A program made the translations under genes and the position numbers. Source: an uncultured Collinsella sp. (GTDB lineage Bacteria > Actinomycetota > Coriobacteriia > Coriobacteriales > Coriobacteriaceae). From it: a stretch of 64,000 bases of DNA. Positions 7,887-16,718 of this stretch are shown piece by piece (positions within the stretch are counted from its first letter, which is position 1; every line of letters begins with the position of its first letter). The DNA lies in NCBI GenBank assembly GCA_902494195.1, contig CABUSH010000005.1, forward strand, positions 1-64,000, given 5' to 3'. Under the pieces are notes generated by a model. That model was not told the origin of the DNA, did no database searches, and saw nothing but the letters and a program-made list of their open reading frames with translations.

Positions 7887-9776
7887 TTAAATCACTTGGG
7901 GAACAGTGTCGGGGCTGTAGGTGCGGAACAGCTCCTCGTAGTTGGCGTGCGTGGCGTCGTCAGCCATGGACGAGTCGCGGATGACGGCGTACCAGGGCTT
8001 GGCCTTCGCCATCTCCTCGATGGTGTCGGAGCCGACGTTCGCATCGAAGCATGCCGCCAACTTGTCGCCGTCCACGAAGAAGACCTTCTTGTCGGCGAGT
8101 ACGCGCTCTTCGATCTTCGCAGAGTACGGGATGCCGAGCTTTGGCAGTACCTCGAAGAGCAAATCCAGGTCGGAGCGTCCCTCCTTCACGTTGTCGGCGA
8201 AGTCGAAGAGGCTCTCCTGGGAAATCTCGCCAGGCGTGAGGTAGAAGTCCTTGAAGTTCGAGGAGTCGATACGCAGCACGCGGAAGCCAAGATCTGGATA
8301 GAGTTTAGGCTCGGCGCCGAGCTCGAGCTGCTCGTTTCCCTTGTCGATGTCTGCAGCGATTTTCGCGCCTGCACGATTTATCCTGTCTTCCCCAAGATCG
8401 CATAACGTCTTATAACCATGTTTGATTGCGCTAGGATTATCTCCGCAGTTTTCAGGCAGCTGAACCATAATGAAGCGTCTTTGACCGTTGTCGTTTTTAT
8501 TTGCTTCGATGACTGCGTGAGCAGTAGTTCCAGATCCTGAAAAGAAATCGAGAACAATGGAGTTTGGTGGCGCTAGCCACTCTACAATTCGTTGAATGAT
8601 GGCAACGCTCTTCTCGGTATCAAACGCATCGGTCTCATTGCCGCTCAAAGTCAGGTCCATCCAGTTATCGCTCAGCAGCTTTCCGGTCGAGGGGGGCACA
8701 TAATACTGCACAGTGCCATCTTCGTTCTTTCGAACAAAGTTCATCTTCTCATTCGTTGCGGCAAGATTATCGAGATAGTACTCGTCTAGACTCATCGAGC
8801 CTGCCGCATCCTTGAGAAAAGTGTTGTAGTTGCTAACTGCCGTATATGCGCGCCCTTTTTCCCAGCGCCATTGTCCAGAATGAGGGGTTTCGCCGAATAA
8901 CTCATACCTCATAGATGGACGATCCGTACCTCGCCAAAATGTATCCCATTTGCCAGGCTTGCCATCATGAGCTAATGATAATTTGTGGAACCGATTGGTC
9001 GCGTTTCGCGAATAAAGCAAGATATACTCATGCCCCTGCGAAAGAGCCGCAATATCGTCAAATTGCGCCTGCACGTTCTTAATGCCTCTGCGAACTGCAA
9101 TGCAATTTTTGAAGCACTGGGCTCCGAATATCTCATCGCAAATTGCTCGAAGATTCTTTACCTCATTGGCATCAATGCTTAGCAAGATAGAACCATCCGA
9201 AGTCAAGAGATCGCGCGCAAGAAGCAACCTCGGGTAAATCATCGAGCACCAATCTGAGTGGAACCGGCCGTTGCCCTCGGTGTTGGCAACCAGGCGACCG
9301 CCTTCCTCGTCGAAATCACCGCTCTCCGCGTCATATTCGCCGCGCGTTTTGGCGAAGTCATCGTCGTAGATGAAGTCATGGCCCGTATTGTATGGGGGGT
9401 CGATGTAGATGAGCTTAACCTTGCCGGCGTAGGTCTCCTTCAGAATCTTGAGCGCGTCGAGGTTGTCACCCTCGATGTAGAGGTTCTCCGTGGTGTCCCA
9501 ATTCTTGGACTTGCCTGGTTCGGGAATCATCGTCTTGTAGATGGGGCGGCGCGCCTCGGCCTTTGCCTCGCGCTTGCCGGGCCAAGTGAACTGGTAGCGT
9601 TCACGCTGTCCCTCCGCTACATCACCCAGAAGATCGCGCAGCACGTCGAAGTCCACGGCACGTGCAAGCTTGCCGTCGGCGTTCTCTACCTCGGTCACCA
9701 CCTGCGGGAACAGCTCGGCGATCTTGTCTATGTTCTCGGCGGTGCCCTCGGGTGTACCCAGTTCGATCTTGTCCAT
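7887..9776 (-). CDS. mod: Type III DNA adenine methyltransferase (Mod) subunit
   Basis: The 629-residue protein has motif IV DPPY at 126-129 and the AdoMet-binding motif FSGSGTT at 411-417. This order (catalytic motif first) is that of beta-class N6-adenine methyltransferases. The target-recognition region lies between the motifs, roughly residues 220-390. The DNA for it (about 8.6-9.1 kb) is visibly AT-richer than either flank, as expected for a swapped recognition module. The gene starts 3 bp after the HerA stop and ends 9 bp before res, so it is translationally coupled on both sides. It both protects host DNA and gives Res its specificity. The recognised sequence cannot be predicted. Confidence 0.93.
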   Translation of the reverse strand: MDKIELGTPEGTAENIDKIAELFPQVVTEVENADGKLARAVDFDVLRDLLGDVAEGQRERYQFTWPGKREAKAEARRPIYKTMIPEPGKSKNWDTTENLYIEGDNLDALKILKETYAGKVKLIYIDPPYNTGHDFIYDDDFAKTRGEYDAESGDFDEEGGRLVANTEGNGRFHSDWCSMIYPRLLLARDLLTSDGSILLSIDANEVKNLRAICDEIFGAQCFKNCIAVRRGIKNVQAQFDDIAALSQGHEYILLYSRNATNRFHKLSLAHDGKPGKWDTFWRGTDRPSMRYELFGETPHSGQWRWEKGRAYTAVSNYNTFLKDAAGSMSLDEYYLDNLAATNEKMNFVRKNEDGTVQYYVPPSTGKLLSDNWMDLTLSGNETDAFDTEKSVAIIQRIVEWLAPPNSIVLDFFSGSGTTAHAVIEANKNDNGQRRFIMVQLPENCGDNPSAIKHGYKTLCDLGEDRINRAGAKIAADIDKGNEQLELGAEPKLYPDLGFRVLRIDSSNFKDFYLTPGEISQESLFDFADNVKEGRSDLDLLFEVLPKLGIPYSAKIEERVLADKKVFFVDGDKLAACFDANVGSDTIEEMAKAKPWYAVIRDSSMADDATHANYEELFRTYSPDTVPQVI

Positions 9777-9779
9777 TAT

Positions 9780-11549
9780 TTAAAACTCCCATTTTTCTAA
9801 GGCGGTTTGTTCCAACAGCCCGTTATCGCCGAACAACTGAATATCGTTGCTGTTCGGCCTCGAGCAGCTATCAAGCTGATCGATATAGACGTACTGAGGC
9901 ATGTGCAGCGACGGTCCGCTGACGATGCACTCTCCTTGGCCAAGTACGCTTAACATTGAAAGGCTGGTTTCCCCCATAAAGCTAACGGTCTTCCTTATCC
10001 TTTCGATATCGTTCGGATTCACAAGCTTATGAATAAAGTAATTATGAATCTGCGAGGTAATCGTTGGAGAGATATCGCTCGGCCTCTGGCTTGCCAAGCA
10101 GAGAAAGACGCCGAATTTGCGCCCCTCTTTGATTACTTTCTCGAAAATGCGAAGCGTGTTGCCGTGAACCGAGTCGGATTGCGTGACGTCATATCCAAGC
10201 AGATTATGAGCTTCGTCTACAACCAGCGTGACGACTTCTCTCGGCGTTCCGTCGCCCTTGTTTTCAGAAGCTCTTCTCATAACCAGCTCCGCGATTAAAG
10301 CGGGAAGCATCTCTCTGCTCGCTTCATTGACGTCGCCCAACTGAACGACTGCGAGGGGCTTGTTGTCGAATATCGCTTGCAGGCCAGCGCATGGCGCGTC
10401 GGAAAAGATTTTCTCCAAATCTCTGATGACAGATTTGGCTCGAGGAAGCAGCGGCTGGACGAATTCAAAGTTGATTCCACTTTCGGCCGCTCTGGAGACC
10501 TCCAACGCAAGCCAAAGGTAAAACATCTGAAAACGATCGATGCCAGGTTTAATGACTATGTCCCGTACATCGGAGATAGAATTGATGTATTGCCGCCCTT
10601 GTCCATTGTCATAATAAAAACTACCATTTGTCCTGTTAAAGGCCAAGTTGTCGATACCTTTTATCAACTCGGGGCAGTAGTTGCGCAGCGTGAAAAACAA
10701 CGTTTCGCGTTTATCGGCAATTGACCGTTTGATCTCGGATATATAATTCGCGTCTGGCTCGCTTCTCCATTTTGAATAAGCTCTTCTGACTGCGGGCATC
10801 TGAGTCCTTGGGGTTGCTCTCAAGATGGTTCCCCAGCTATCCTCGTCAAGCGAATCGAAAGACAGGGGAACGCGATCGCGGTTCAATCCAAGTTGCTTTC
10901 TCGTGTTCAGCCGATAGACGGTCTTTTTGTCCCGGGGGACTATGGCGTCTCCGCCGTATTCGTTATTCAGGTCAAATATGAGAATCCTCACCGCGTCGGT
11001 TTCTTTCGGGAGGCAACCAACATAACCTTTCAGAAGGCTTGCCAACGTGTTCGATTTTCCGCTGCCGGTGTTTCCGAAAATACCGATATGACTTGCCATC
11101 AGCCTGCCAGCATCCAGATAAACCGAGCGCGATTCGTCGAAAAGGCTACTCCCTATGCGCAATGGCTTGGATCCGTGCGATGAGTACAGAAGCTTGAGGT
11201 CTTCAGAATCCAAAGACTCAACAGCCGCTCCTACAATGGGAAGGCAGCGAAGCCCTCCCTTGAAATCTCCTGACGAAATGTACCCCCGCACCTCCAGGTC
11301 GACAACGAAGGGACCTATGGGAGCCGCCTGGACTTCGCGGGTCACTTCACTTCGCCTGTCGTACTCCGCCTCGTGTTCTCCGACAATCTGGCAAATGACC
11401 GTATCTAGGCCGACTCCGGTTTTGACGAACGAATTGATACGGGGCGACGCTACCGCTTGGCCGTTATTCACAATGAATGGCTGCATGCGATCGAAGAACG
11501 TCGCCGCTGCTCTTACGCCATCAACCTTCGTTATTCTTCCCACAATCAT
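9780..11549 (-). CDS. herA: HerA-family ATPase of a SIR2-HerA defence pair
   Basis: The 589-residue protein has an N-terminal beta-rich HAS-barrel-like region, then Walker A GNTGSGKSN (159-167) and Walker B LVVDEAHN (442-449). A following SQRPSD motif is typical of HerA/FtsK-type hexameric translocases (DUF87). Its ATG overlaps the SIR2 stop in an ATGA quartet, so the two proteins are probably made in fixed ratio. SIR2-HerA pairs (the Nezha-type system) form large complexes in which HerA supports the SIR2 NADase and DNA-degrading activity against phage; that is family knowledge. Here the pair sits directly upstream of Mod. The base composition is lower in GC than in the SNF2 and res genes. 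Confidence 0.9.
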   Translation of the reverse strand: MIVGRITKVDGVRAAATFFDRMQPFIVNNGQAVASPRINSFVKTGVGLDTVICQIVGEHEAEYDRRSEVTREVQAAPIGPFVVDLEVRGYISSGDFKGGLRCLPIVGAAVESLDSEDLKLLYSSHGSKPLRIGSSLFDESRSVYLDAGRLMASHIGIFGNTGSGKSNTLASLLKGYVGCLPKETDAVRILIFDLNNEYGGDAIVPRDKKTVYRLNTRKQLGLNRDRVPLSFDSLDEDSWGTILRATPRTQMPAVRRAYSKWRSEPDANYISEIKRSIADKRETLFFTLRNYCPELIKGIDNLAFNRTNGSFYYDNGQGRQYINSISDVRDIVIKPGIDRFQMFYLWLALEVSRAAESGINFEFVQPLLPRAKSVIRDLEKIFSDAPCAGLQAIFDNKPLAVVQLGDVNEASREMLPALIAELVMRRASENKGDGTPREVVTLVVDEAHNLLGYDVTQSDSVHGNTLRIFEKVIKEGRKFGVFLCLASQRPSDISPTITSQIHNYFIHKLVNPNDIERIRKTVSFMGETSLSMLSVLGQGECIVSGPSLHMPQYVYIDQLDSCSRPNSNDIQLFGDNGLLEQTALEKWEF

Positions 11550-12472
11550 AGTTGTCCCACTCTTTCGAGAAGATCAGCGAGGGTTTTAGTCGCATCAACG
11601 GGGTTCTCGTTATTGTTGGGAGGCACGACGATGACGTTGCCGGCGACCTGCTTTGGCAACTTGTCCTCGCTTCTGTACTGGAGCCAGTACACGGTAAGCC
11701 CGCCAGCGATTGCGTCACTGATTATTCCATTAACGTGGTCGTCCGCCCATGAATAGCCAATAACGAATAGCGCTGAATTGCGCTTCAGCAGCTCTCCTTT
11801 CATCGCGAAGAGAGTTTCATAGAAATGAGATAGTATGCTTCCGAGCTTGTCTTGCCCGGGGAAAACGATGTTGTTCGCAGAGAGCGTGCGATTGGTGTCG
11901 ACAGACCCATGGAGCTTGTAGACGCAGAACGTCGGGACGAATGCATGGGTCGAAGTATTGTACCCAACGATATCGAAGGGCAAGCGACCCTTTGCCTTGT
12001 CTTGCGTGAGCGTATAGCTAAACAGCCCGCTGTCCTCGAGTATCTCCTCGACTATGCGGTCGTAATTGAGTGTGAAAACGTTCAAACGCCTGGTTTCGGG
12101 ATGTCTGTTCTCGGCCCGACCGACAACAGAAGCGAAGCCTACAAGCATTCGTCTCAAGTTCAACAGAGATTCGTCGTAAAGTCGGTAATTGTTGTGGCTG
12201 TTATATTCGTCAACGAAAGCGTCGAGAACCTCTTGCCGTATTTGACCATCTGCGCAATTGGCCAAGGCAGTTTCGATATCACTTCCATCAAGACCCCTTT
12301 CGTTCATGGCGCCGATGGTTTTCTTGAATTGGGCGAAATAGGGAAACGCTTTTCCGTTCACTCCGGCGCCGAAGAGGAAGTTGACGGAGCAAGAACCAAG
12401 CGCTTTGCGCAAACCAACTACCAGCTCATCCGAGACGCCGAGCTGTACATCGTTATCGGATTGGTTGTCCAT
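11546..12472 (-). CDS. SIR2-domain NADase-like defence effector
   Basis: The 308-residue protein keeps SIR2 landmarks: GAGVN (35-39) in the NAD-binding loop, TLNYD with N136 and D138, the LHGS motif with catalytic-type H188, and a late IGYSW (238-242). Such stand-alone SIR2 proteins in defence loci deplete NAD+ and cause abortive infection when paired with HerA (family knowledge). The ATG follows the DUF4391 TAG with no gap, behind a GAGGAAGGA ribosome site. Its TGA overlaps the herA ATG. The conserved Asn and His suggest an active enzyme. The neighbouring HerA makes a SIR2-HerA system the best reading. Confidence 0.88.
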   Translation of the reverse strand: MDNQSDNDVQLGVSDELVVGLRKALGSCSVNFLFGAGVNGKAFPYFAQFKKTIGAMNERGLDGSDIETALANCADGQIRQEVLDAFVDEYNSHNNYRLYDESLLNLRRMLVGFASVVGRAENRHPETRRLNVFTLNYDRIVEEILEDSGLFSYTLTQDKAKGRLPFDIVGYNTSTHAFVPTFCVYKLHGSVDTNRTLSANNIVFPGQDKLGSILSHFYETLFAMKGELLKRNSALFVIGYSWADDHVNGIISDAIAGGLTVYWLQYRSEDKLPKQVAGNVIVVPPNNNENPVDATKTLADLLERVGQL

Positions 12473-13093
12473 CTATCGTCCTTCCTCTATCTTGGCAATC
12501 CGCCGTTTGAGTTCCTTCGCCTTATCGAACAGCGCGTTCTTTCGCGCAACCTGTCGTTCCTTGCGCCCCCGCGCCTCCACGCGCGCAAGTTCTTCGTACA
12601 GCGCTTTAATCTTCGCGTCGACCTCGAAGCGTTCCTCTATGGTTTCAGGACCGCCACCTGCGTCGTTGTAGACCACTTGGGATGCAAGCGAATCCCACAC
12701 TGCATCAACGTCGCTTGCGTTCATGTCGAGCGTGAGGCGGTCAAACGGACGCCAGGGCCCCACGACGAGTCTCTTGAGCATCACCGCGAGACACGCCTCA
12801 CCGCTGTGGGTGCAGACGAACAGCAGCTTATGGGGGTTCGCCTGAGCCACAAGCGCCAGCACCTCTTCGGGGACGTGGCGAGCCTTGAGCGCCACTTCCA
12901 CTACGAGCACCTCGTGCACGCGCTCGCCGTCGGGAATACCGGTCGTGGAGGTCTTTATCGAGTTCGCGATTACGAAGCGCTCGACGTCGCCGATGAAGGA
13001 CTGGCGCAGCGCGGCGCTCACCTTCAGGCGTCCGTAGAAGGCCTCCTTGGGTATGCGGCGGCCCACCTCGGTCGTGCTCGGAAGCCCTAGCAT
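12473..13093 (-). CDS. DUF4391 protein of a helicase/type III-like restriction cassette
   Basis: The product is 206 residues from the ATG at 13093, chosen because GTGAGG lies about 6 bases upstream; an in-frame ATG at 13117 has no good ribosome site. The first two thirds resemble DUF4391: an LP...K..FY opening, an I..S....GI..G core, and a strand-rich domain that often accompanies SNF2 helicases and DNA methyltransferases. The last ~55 residues are a highly charged coiled coil (many Glu, Lys, Arg). It overlaps the end of the SNF2 gene by 7 bp and abuts the SIR2 start. Its biochemical role is not known; an adaptor between helicase and modification enzyme is an inference. Confidence 0.72.
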   Translation of the reverse strand: MLGLPSTTEVGRRIPKEAFYGRLKVSAALRQSFIGDVERFVIANSIKTSTTGIPDGERVHEVLVVEVALKARHVPEEVLALVAQANPHKLLFVCTHSGEACLAVMLKRLVVGPWRPFDRLTLDMNASDVDAVWDSLASQVVYNDAGGGPETIEERFEVDAKIKALYEELARVEARGRKERQVARKNALFDKAKELKRRIAKIEEGR

Positions 13094-16000
13094 CTGGGCC
13101 TCACCACCAGGAAGCACACGAGCTCGAAGTCATCGAGTCCCTCGATGTCGTTCTCCAGAAAGCCCGTCGTGCCGTCGGTGAAGAAGCTGTCGACGTCGGA
13201 CTCCTGCTTGGAGTCCACAATCGACGCCACCGCGTCACGCAAGAGCCCAGCCTCGCGGCGCATGTCGCGGCCGTTCTTGGTCTCGCGGTTGTAGGCGCGG
13301 CAGAGCGCCATGTCGGGCTCGGACTTGCCGCGGCACAAAAGGCGCATGTCGTCGAGCACCGCCTTGGGCTCCAGGTGCCCGTGAGCAACGGACCCGTCTG
13401 ACCCCATGCGAACCACATAGAACGGGTGCAGGTGGTTCGCCCCGTCGCGGTCGATCCTGCTGTTGACGTTGCGCAGCACGAAAATGACGCCGGGCTCGTC
13501 GCCCTCCACCACAGCGTTGATGCCACTCGGAAGCCTGTCGATGTCTGGGTTGTCGCGGTAGTAGCCCACCAGGTCCATGCGAAACTCGTTGAGTCCCAGG
13601 TCGGTGATGGACACGCCACCCGAAACGTCCTCCAGATCAATGACCTCGTTATGCATCTGCTCGAGCTGCTGACGACGGTACTCAAGGTCTCCTGTCTCCT
13701 CGGCGTTGATGTAGTCATCGTCACCCGTGGAGGTCATCACGGTTATTCGCATGCGCTCCTCAACACGCGCCTTGAGCTTTATGTACTCGTCCAGCTCAAC
13801 GTCCGGCCAGTAGTTCACGAGTTGGATGCAAGCGTTCTTGGAGCCGATGCGGTCCACGCGGCCAAAGCGCTGCACGATGCGCACGGGGTTCCAATGGATG
13901 TCATAGTTCACAAGGTAGTCGCAGTCCTGGAGGTTCTGTCCCTCGGAGATGCAGTCGGTGGCGATCACGATGTCCACGTCGCAGCCGCAGAGCTGCGGAG
14001 CCACCACGTCTCGCTCCTTGGACACGGGCGAGAAGCAGGCGAGCACCTCCTGCATATGCGGGGGCACGGCCTTTATCGTGCAGGCGCAGCCGTCGCCCGT
14101 GACCTTGGCGCACTCGAGGCCGAGCTCGCGCTTCGCGAAGGCAGACACGTTCTCGTAGAGGTAGTCGGCGGTGTCCGAGAACGCGGTGAACACGAGCACC
14201 TTGCGGCTGCCCGGATTGATGGGGCTCTTTACCTTCTCGCGAATCTGCTCGCACAGTTCGATGAGCTTGGCATCGTGGGCAGGGTCGATGTCACGGACCA
14301 TGGCAATGAGGACCTCAATGACGTCCACGTCCGCCTTGATATCGCGCTCCCAGCTCATCCAGTCCATATCCTCGATGAGGATCTTCGTGGCGCCGCCCAC
14401 CTCGAAGCCGCTCTCGTCGTCGGGATCGAAGTCGAACCCGCCCGGCAGGTCGCCGTCGGCCACACTGGCCCCAGTCGCTAGACCGCTGCGGTAGTCGTCT
14501 ATGGTCTCGAGGGCGGTGTTCATCGCCGCCAGCACGCGCTCAAGCGTCAGGCGGAACGAGCACACCGAGCTCTCCAGGCGCTTGAGGAGGTTTACCGTCA
14601 TGAGGCGGCGAACGCCCGTCTCTCGCCCGCCGAGCGTGAGGTTTCCGCCACCGCCCTTCTCAACATACTTGGCCATCTTGCTGGGCTGCACGTAGGCGCT
14701 AGGCATGTACACGGCAAGCACGAGGGAATCGAGCTCTTCGTATATCTCGCGGTAGTTGATCGCGTTCGCCAGCGTCGAGAGCTTGGGGCGCTTCGATATC
14801 GGCGGCAGGCGCTTCGGGAAGGGCCCGATGGCGCTCATGTCGTAGTAGCGCTGGATGTGCTTGCGGCTGCGCGCCACGGTCACCTGGTCGAGCACCTCGA
14901 AGAAGTCGTAGTCGAGCATGTCGGTGAGGGCGTGCGTCGTCCGCCGCTCGGCGGGCAGCTTCGACCAGCGGGCGTAGACGGTCTGCGCGTTGCGGAAAAC
15001 CGTCTCGATGTCGTTCTCAAGGCGCAGCTTCTCAGACCAGCCGGTGGGGTCGCCCCAGTACGCCAGGGCGAGCTGGTTGCGCAGGTCGCGGAAGCGGTTG
15101 TTCACGGGCGTGGCGGAGAGCATGAGCACCTTGGTCTTCACGCCCTGCTTGATGATCTTCTCCATGAGCAGCTGGTAGCGGTTCATCCTGTCTTCCGACG
15201 CCGAGTCGCCGCCGTTTCGGAAGTTGTGGCTCTCGTCGATGACAACGAGCCCGTACGCGCCCCAGTTCAGGCGGTCGAGCGGCAGGCCCGTCTCCGACGT
15301 GCCGCGCGTGCGCGAGAGGTCGGTGTGGTAGAGCACGTCGTACTGCAGGCGGTCGCCCGCGATGGGGTTGTTCACGACGTTCGAGTTGTAGGTGATCCAG
15401 TTGTCGCGCAGCTTCTTGGGGCACAGCACGAGCACGTCCTTGTTGCGGCTCTCGTAGTACTTAATCACGGCGAGCGCGGTGAACGTCTTGCCCAGGCCGA
15501 CCGAGTCTGCCAGGATGCAGCCGTTGTAGGTCTCGAGCTTGTTGATGATGGCGAGCGCCGCGTCCTTCTGGAAGTCGTAGAGCTTGTTCCAGATAAGGCT
15601 GTCGCGGAAGCCCAGCCCCTCGTTGGGCAGCACGTCCTCGGAGACGTCGTCCAAGAACTCGCTGAATATGCGGCAGAGCGCCATGTAGTAGATGAGCTCG
15701 GGCGCGTTTTCCTGATACATTGCCGTCACGCCGTCGATAACGGCATCGGTCACGTCGTGAAGCTCGCCGGAGTTCCAAGCGGAATCGAACTGCTGGAGCA
15801 GGGCACGGGATTGGGAGGCGTCCAAGCGCATGGTCACGTCGGGGGCGTCCGCGGAGTTGTCGCAGCCGAGCTTGCGCGTGGTGAAGCCGTCGAAGGGCAT
15901 GTAGGCCACGTTGTCGTCCGTCTTATCGATATCCATGAAGCCGCTCATGCGCCCCTCGCCCTCGAAGGAGCGGAAGCGCGCCTTGCGGCGGATCCAGTCG

Positions 16001-16320
16001 GCACACTCGGTCGCGACGGCCTTCTGCGTGAGCTCGTTGCGCAGCTTGATCTCGAAGTCGGTGCCGCAAAGGCCCTGTTCGCGGGAAAGGCGCGGGATGT
16101 AGAACTCGCGCTTCTCGCGCGCTGGGCGCTGCTTGGTGAACGTCTGCGAGGTGAAGACGAAGCGCAGTTCGTCGATGCATTCAAGCTGGCTGGCGAGTTC
16201 CTGGTAGGCGTACATGGAGAAAACCGAAGCGGCTATCGCCACGCGATCGCCGGCGGCTATGTTGGCGACGAGGTCGTCCTTGACGATCTTCGCCCTGTTG
16301 TCGAAGAAGTCAGGCTGCAT
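13087..16320 (-). CDS. SNF2-type helicase/translocase, defence-associated
   Basis: The 1077-residue protein has about 250 residues before the motor; in related proteins this part is often PLD-like, but I see no intact HxK motif. The SF2 motor follows: SVGLGKT (273-279), DESHNFRN (362-369), a SATPVNNR motif III region, and a C-terminal helicase lobe ending in QRFGRVDRIGS near residue 815. The start lies 4 bp after the RHH stop, with GGGGG inside the RHH gene as ribosome site, so the two are coupled. SNF2 proteins of this size occur with methyltransferases in DISARM-like and type III-like defence loci. Remodelling or loading the restriction complex is an inference. Confidence 0.88.
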   Translation of the reverse strand: MQPDFFDNRAKIVKDDLVANIAAGDRVAIAASVFSMYAYQELASQLECIDELRFVFTSQTFTKQRPAREKREFYIPRLSREQGLCGTDFEIKLRNELTQKAVATECADWIRRKARFRSFEGEGRMSGFMDIDKTDDNVAYMPFDGFTTRKLGCDNSADAPDVTMRLDASQSRALLQQFDSAWNSGELHDVTDAVIDGVTAMYQENAPELIYYMALCRIFSEFLDDVSEDVLPNEGLGFRDSLIWNKLYDFQKDAALAIINKLETYNGCILADSVGLGKTFTALAVIKYYESRNKDVLVLCPKKLRDNWITYNSNVVNNPIAGDRLQYDVLYHTDLSRTRGTSETGLPLDRLNWGAYGLVVIDESHNFRNGGDSASEDRMNRYQLLMEKIIKQGVKTKVLMLSATPVNNRFRDLRNQLALAYWGDPTGWSEKLRLENDIETVFRNAQTVYARWSKLPAERRTTHALTDMLDYDFFEVLDQVTVARSRKHIQRYYDMSAIGPFPKRLPPISKRPKLSTLANAINYREIYEELDSLVLAVYMPSAYVQPSKMAKYVEKGGGGNLTLGGRETGVRRLMTVNLLKRLESSVCSFRLTLERVLAAMNTALETIDDYRSGLATGASVADGDLPGGFDFDPDDESGFEVGGATKILIEDMDWMSWERDIKADVDVIEVLIAMVRDIDPAHDAKLIELCEQIREKVKSPINPGSRKVLVFTAFSDTADYLYENVSAFAKRELGLECAKVTGDGCACTIKAVPPHMQEVLACFSPVSKERDVVAPQLCGCDVDIVIATDCISEGQNLQDCDYLVNYDIHWNPVRIVQRFGRVDRIGSKNACIQLVNYWPDVELDEYIKLKARVEERMRITVMTSTGDDDYINAEETGDLEYRRQQLEQMHNEVIDLEDVSGGVSITDLGLNEFRMDLVGYYRDNPDIDRLPSGINAVVEGDEPGVIFVLRNVNSRIDRDGANHLHPFYVVRMGSDGSVAHGHLEPKAVLDDMRLLCRGKSEPDMALCRAYNRETKNGRDMRREAGLLRDAVASIVDSKQESDVDSFFTDGTTGFLENDIEGLDDFELVCFLVVRPRC

Positions 16321-16324
16321 GAGT

Positions 16325-16537
16325 TTATGCCCCCTTCTTCGCGAGCTCTTCGATCATGCAGGTGCGCACGAAGGCGGAGAAGCTCATGCCCCTCAGGGCT
16401 GCCTCCTCCTTCGCAGCGTCGCGCAGGGTATCGGGAATGCGCAGGGTCACGGAGACCTGGTCGCCGTCCACTAGGAAGCTTCTGATCTCGGTCTCGTCGG
16501 GATTGCTCTTGATGAGCTCCTTGTAGCTGTCAGGCAT
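16325..16537 (-). CDS. Ribbon-helix-helix protein heading the defence operon
   Basis: The 70-residue product has a short variable N-terminus and then a beta strand plus two helices (QVSVTLRIPDTLRDAAKEEA, then MSFSAFVRTCMIEELA). This is the ribbon-helix-helix/CopG-Arc pattern of small dimeric DNA binders and antitoxins. I chose the ATG at 16537 because GGGAG lies 5 bases upstream; an ATG at 16549 would absorb that site. A clear TATAAT lies about 50 bases upstream. No toxin gene is adjacent; the next gene is the SNF2 helicase, 4 bp away. It may repress its own operon and thereby set the level of the whole defence system. Confidence 0.72.
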   Translation of the reverse strand: MPDSYKELIKSNPDETEIRSFLVDGDQVSVTLRIPDTLRDAAKEEAALRGMSFSAFVRTCMIEELAKKGA

Positions 16538-16582
16538 CTGCGCTCCCATCGCTCGAAATGCAATACAAATGCGTTTGAAAGT

Positions 16583-16588
16583 ATTATA
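16583..16588 (-). promoter_or_regulatory. -10 element for the defence operon
   Basis: A perfect TATAAT reads on the minus strand, with initiation expected near 16576 and the RHH start at 16537. The -35 position is weak (AACAGT at 17 bp spacing). Between the -10 and the ATG the motif GCATTT occurs twice, 11 bp apart (minus strand), which could be an RHH operator. Confidence 0.5.
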
Positions 16589-16718
16589 GCGTTGCATTGT
16601 TGGCGACTGTTGAGGCGAACAGGCGAACGGCAATATGGCCAGGCATGGAATCAAAGAGTCAGGTAGGGACAACCTGACCGACGGCGTTATCGCGGGATCG
16701 CGTGGTAGGTGTGCCCAC

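Noticed and set aside
5739..8405. Open frame of 888 codons on the plus strand over res and mod
   Set aside because: It is antisense to intact Res and Mod motifs and has no ribosome site or recognisable product.
13087..16320. PLD-type nuclease site in the SNF2 protein
   Set aside because: The N-terminal region has the right size, but no HxKxxxxD motif could be found.
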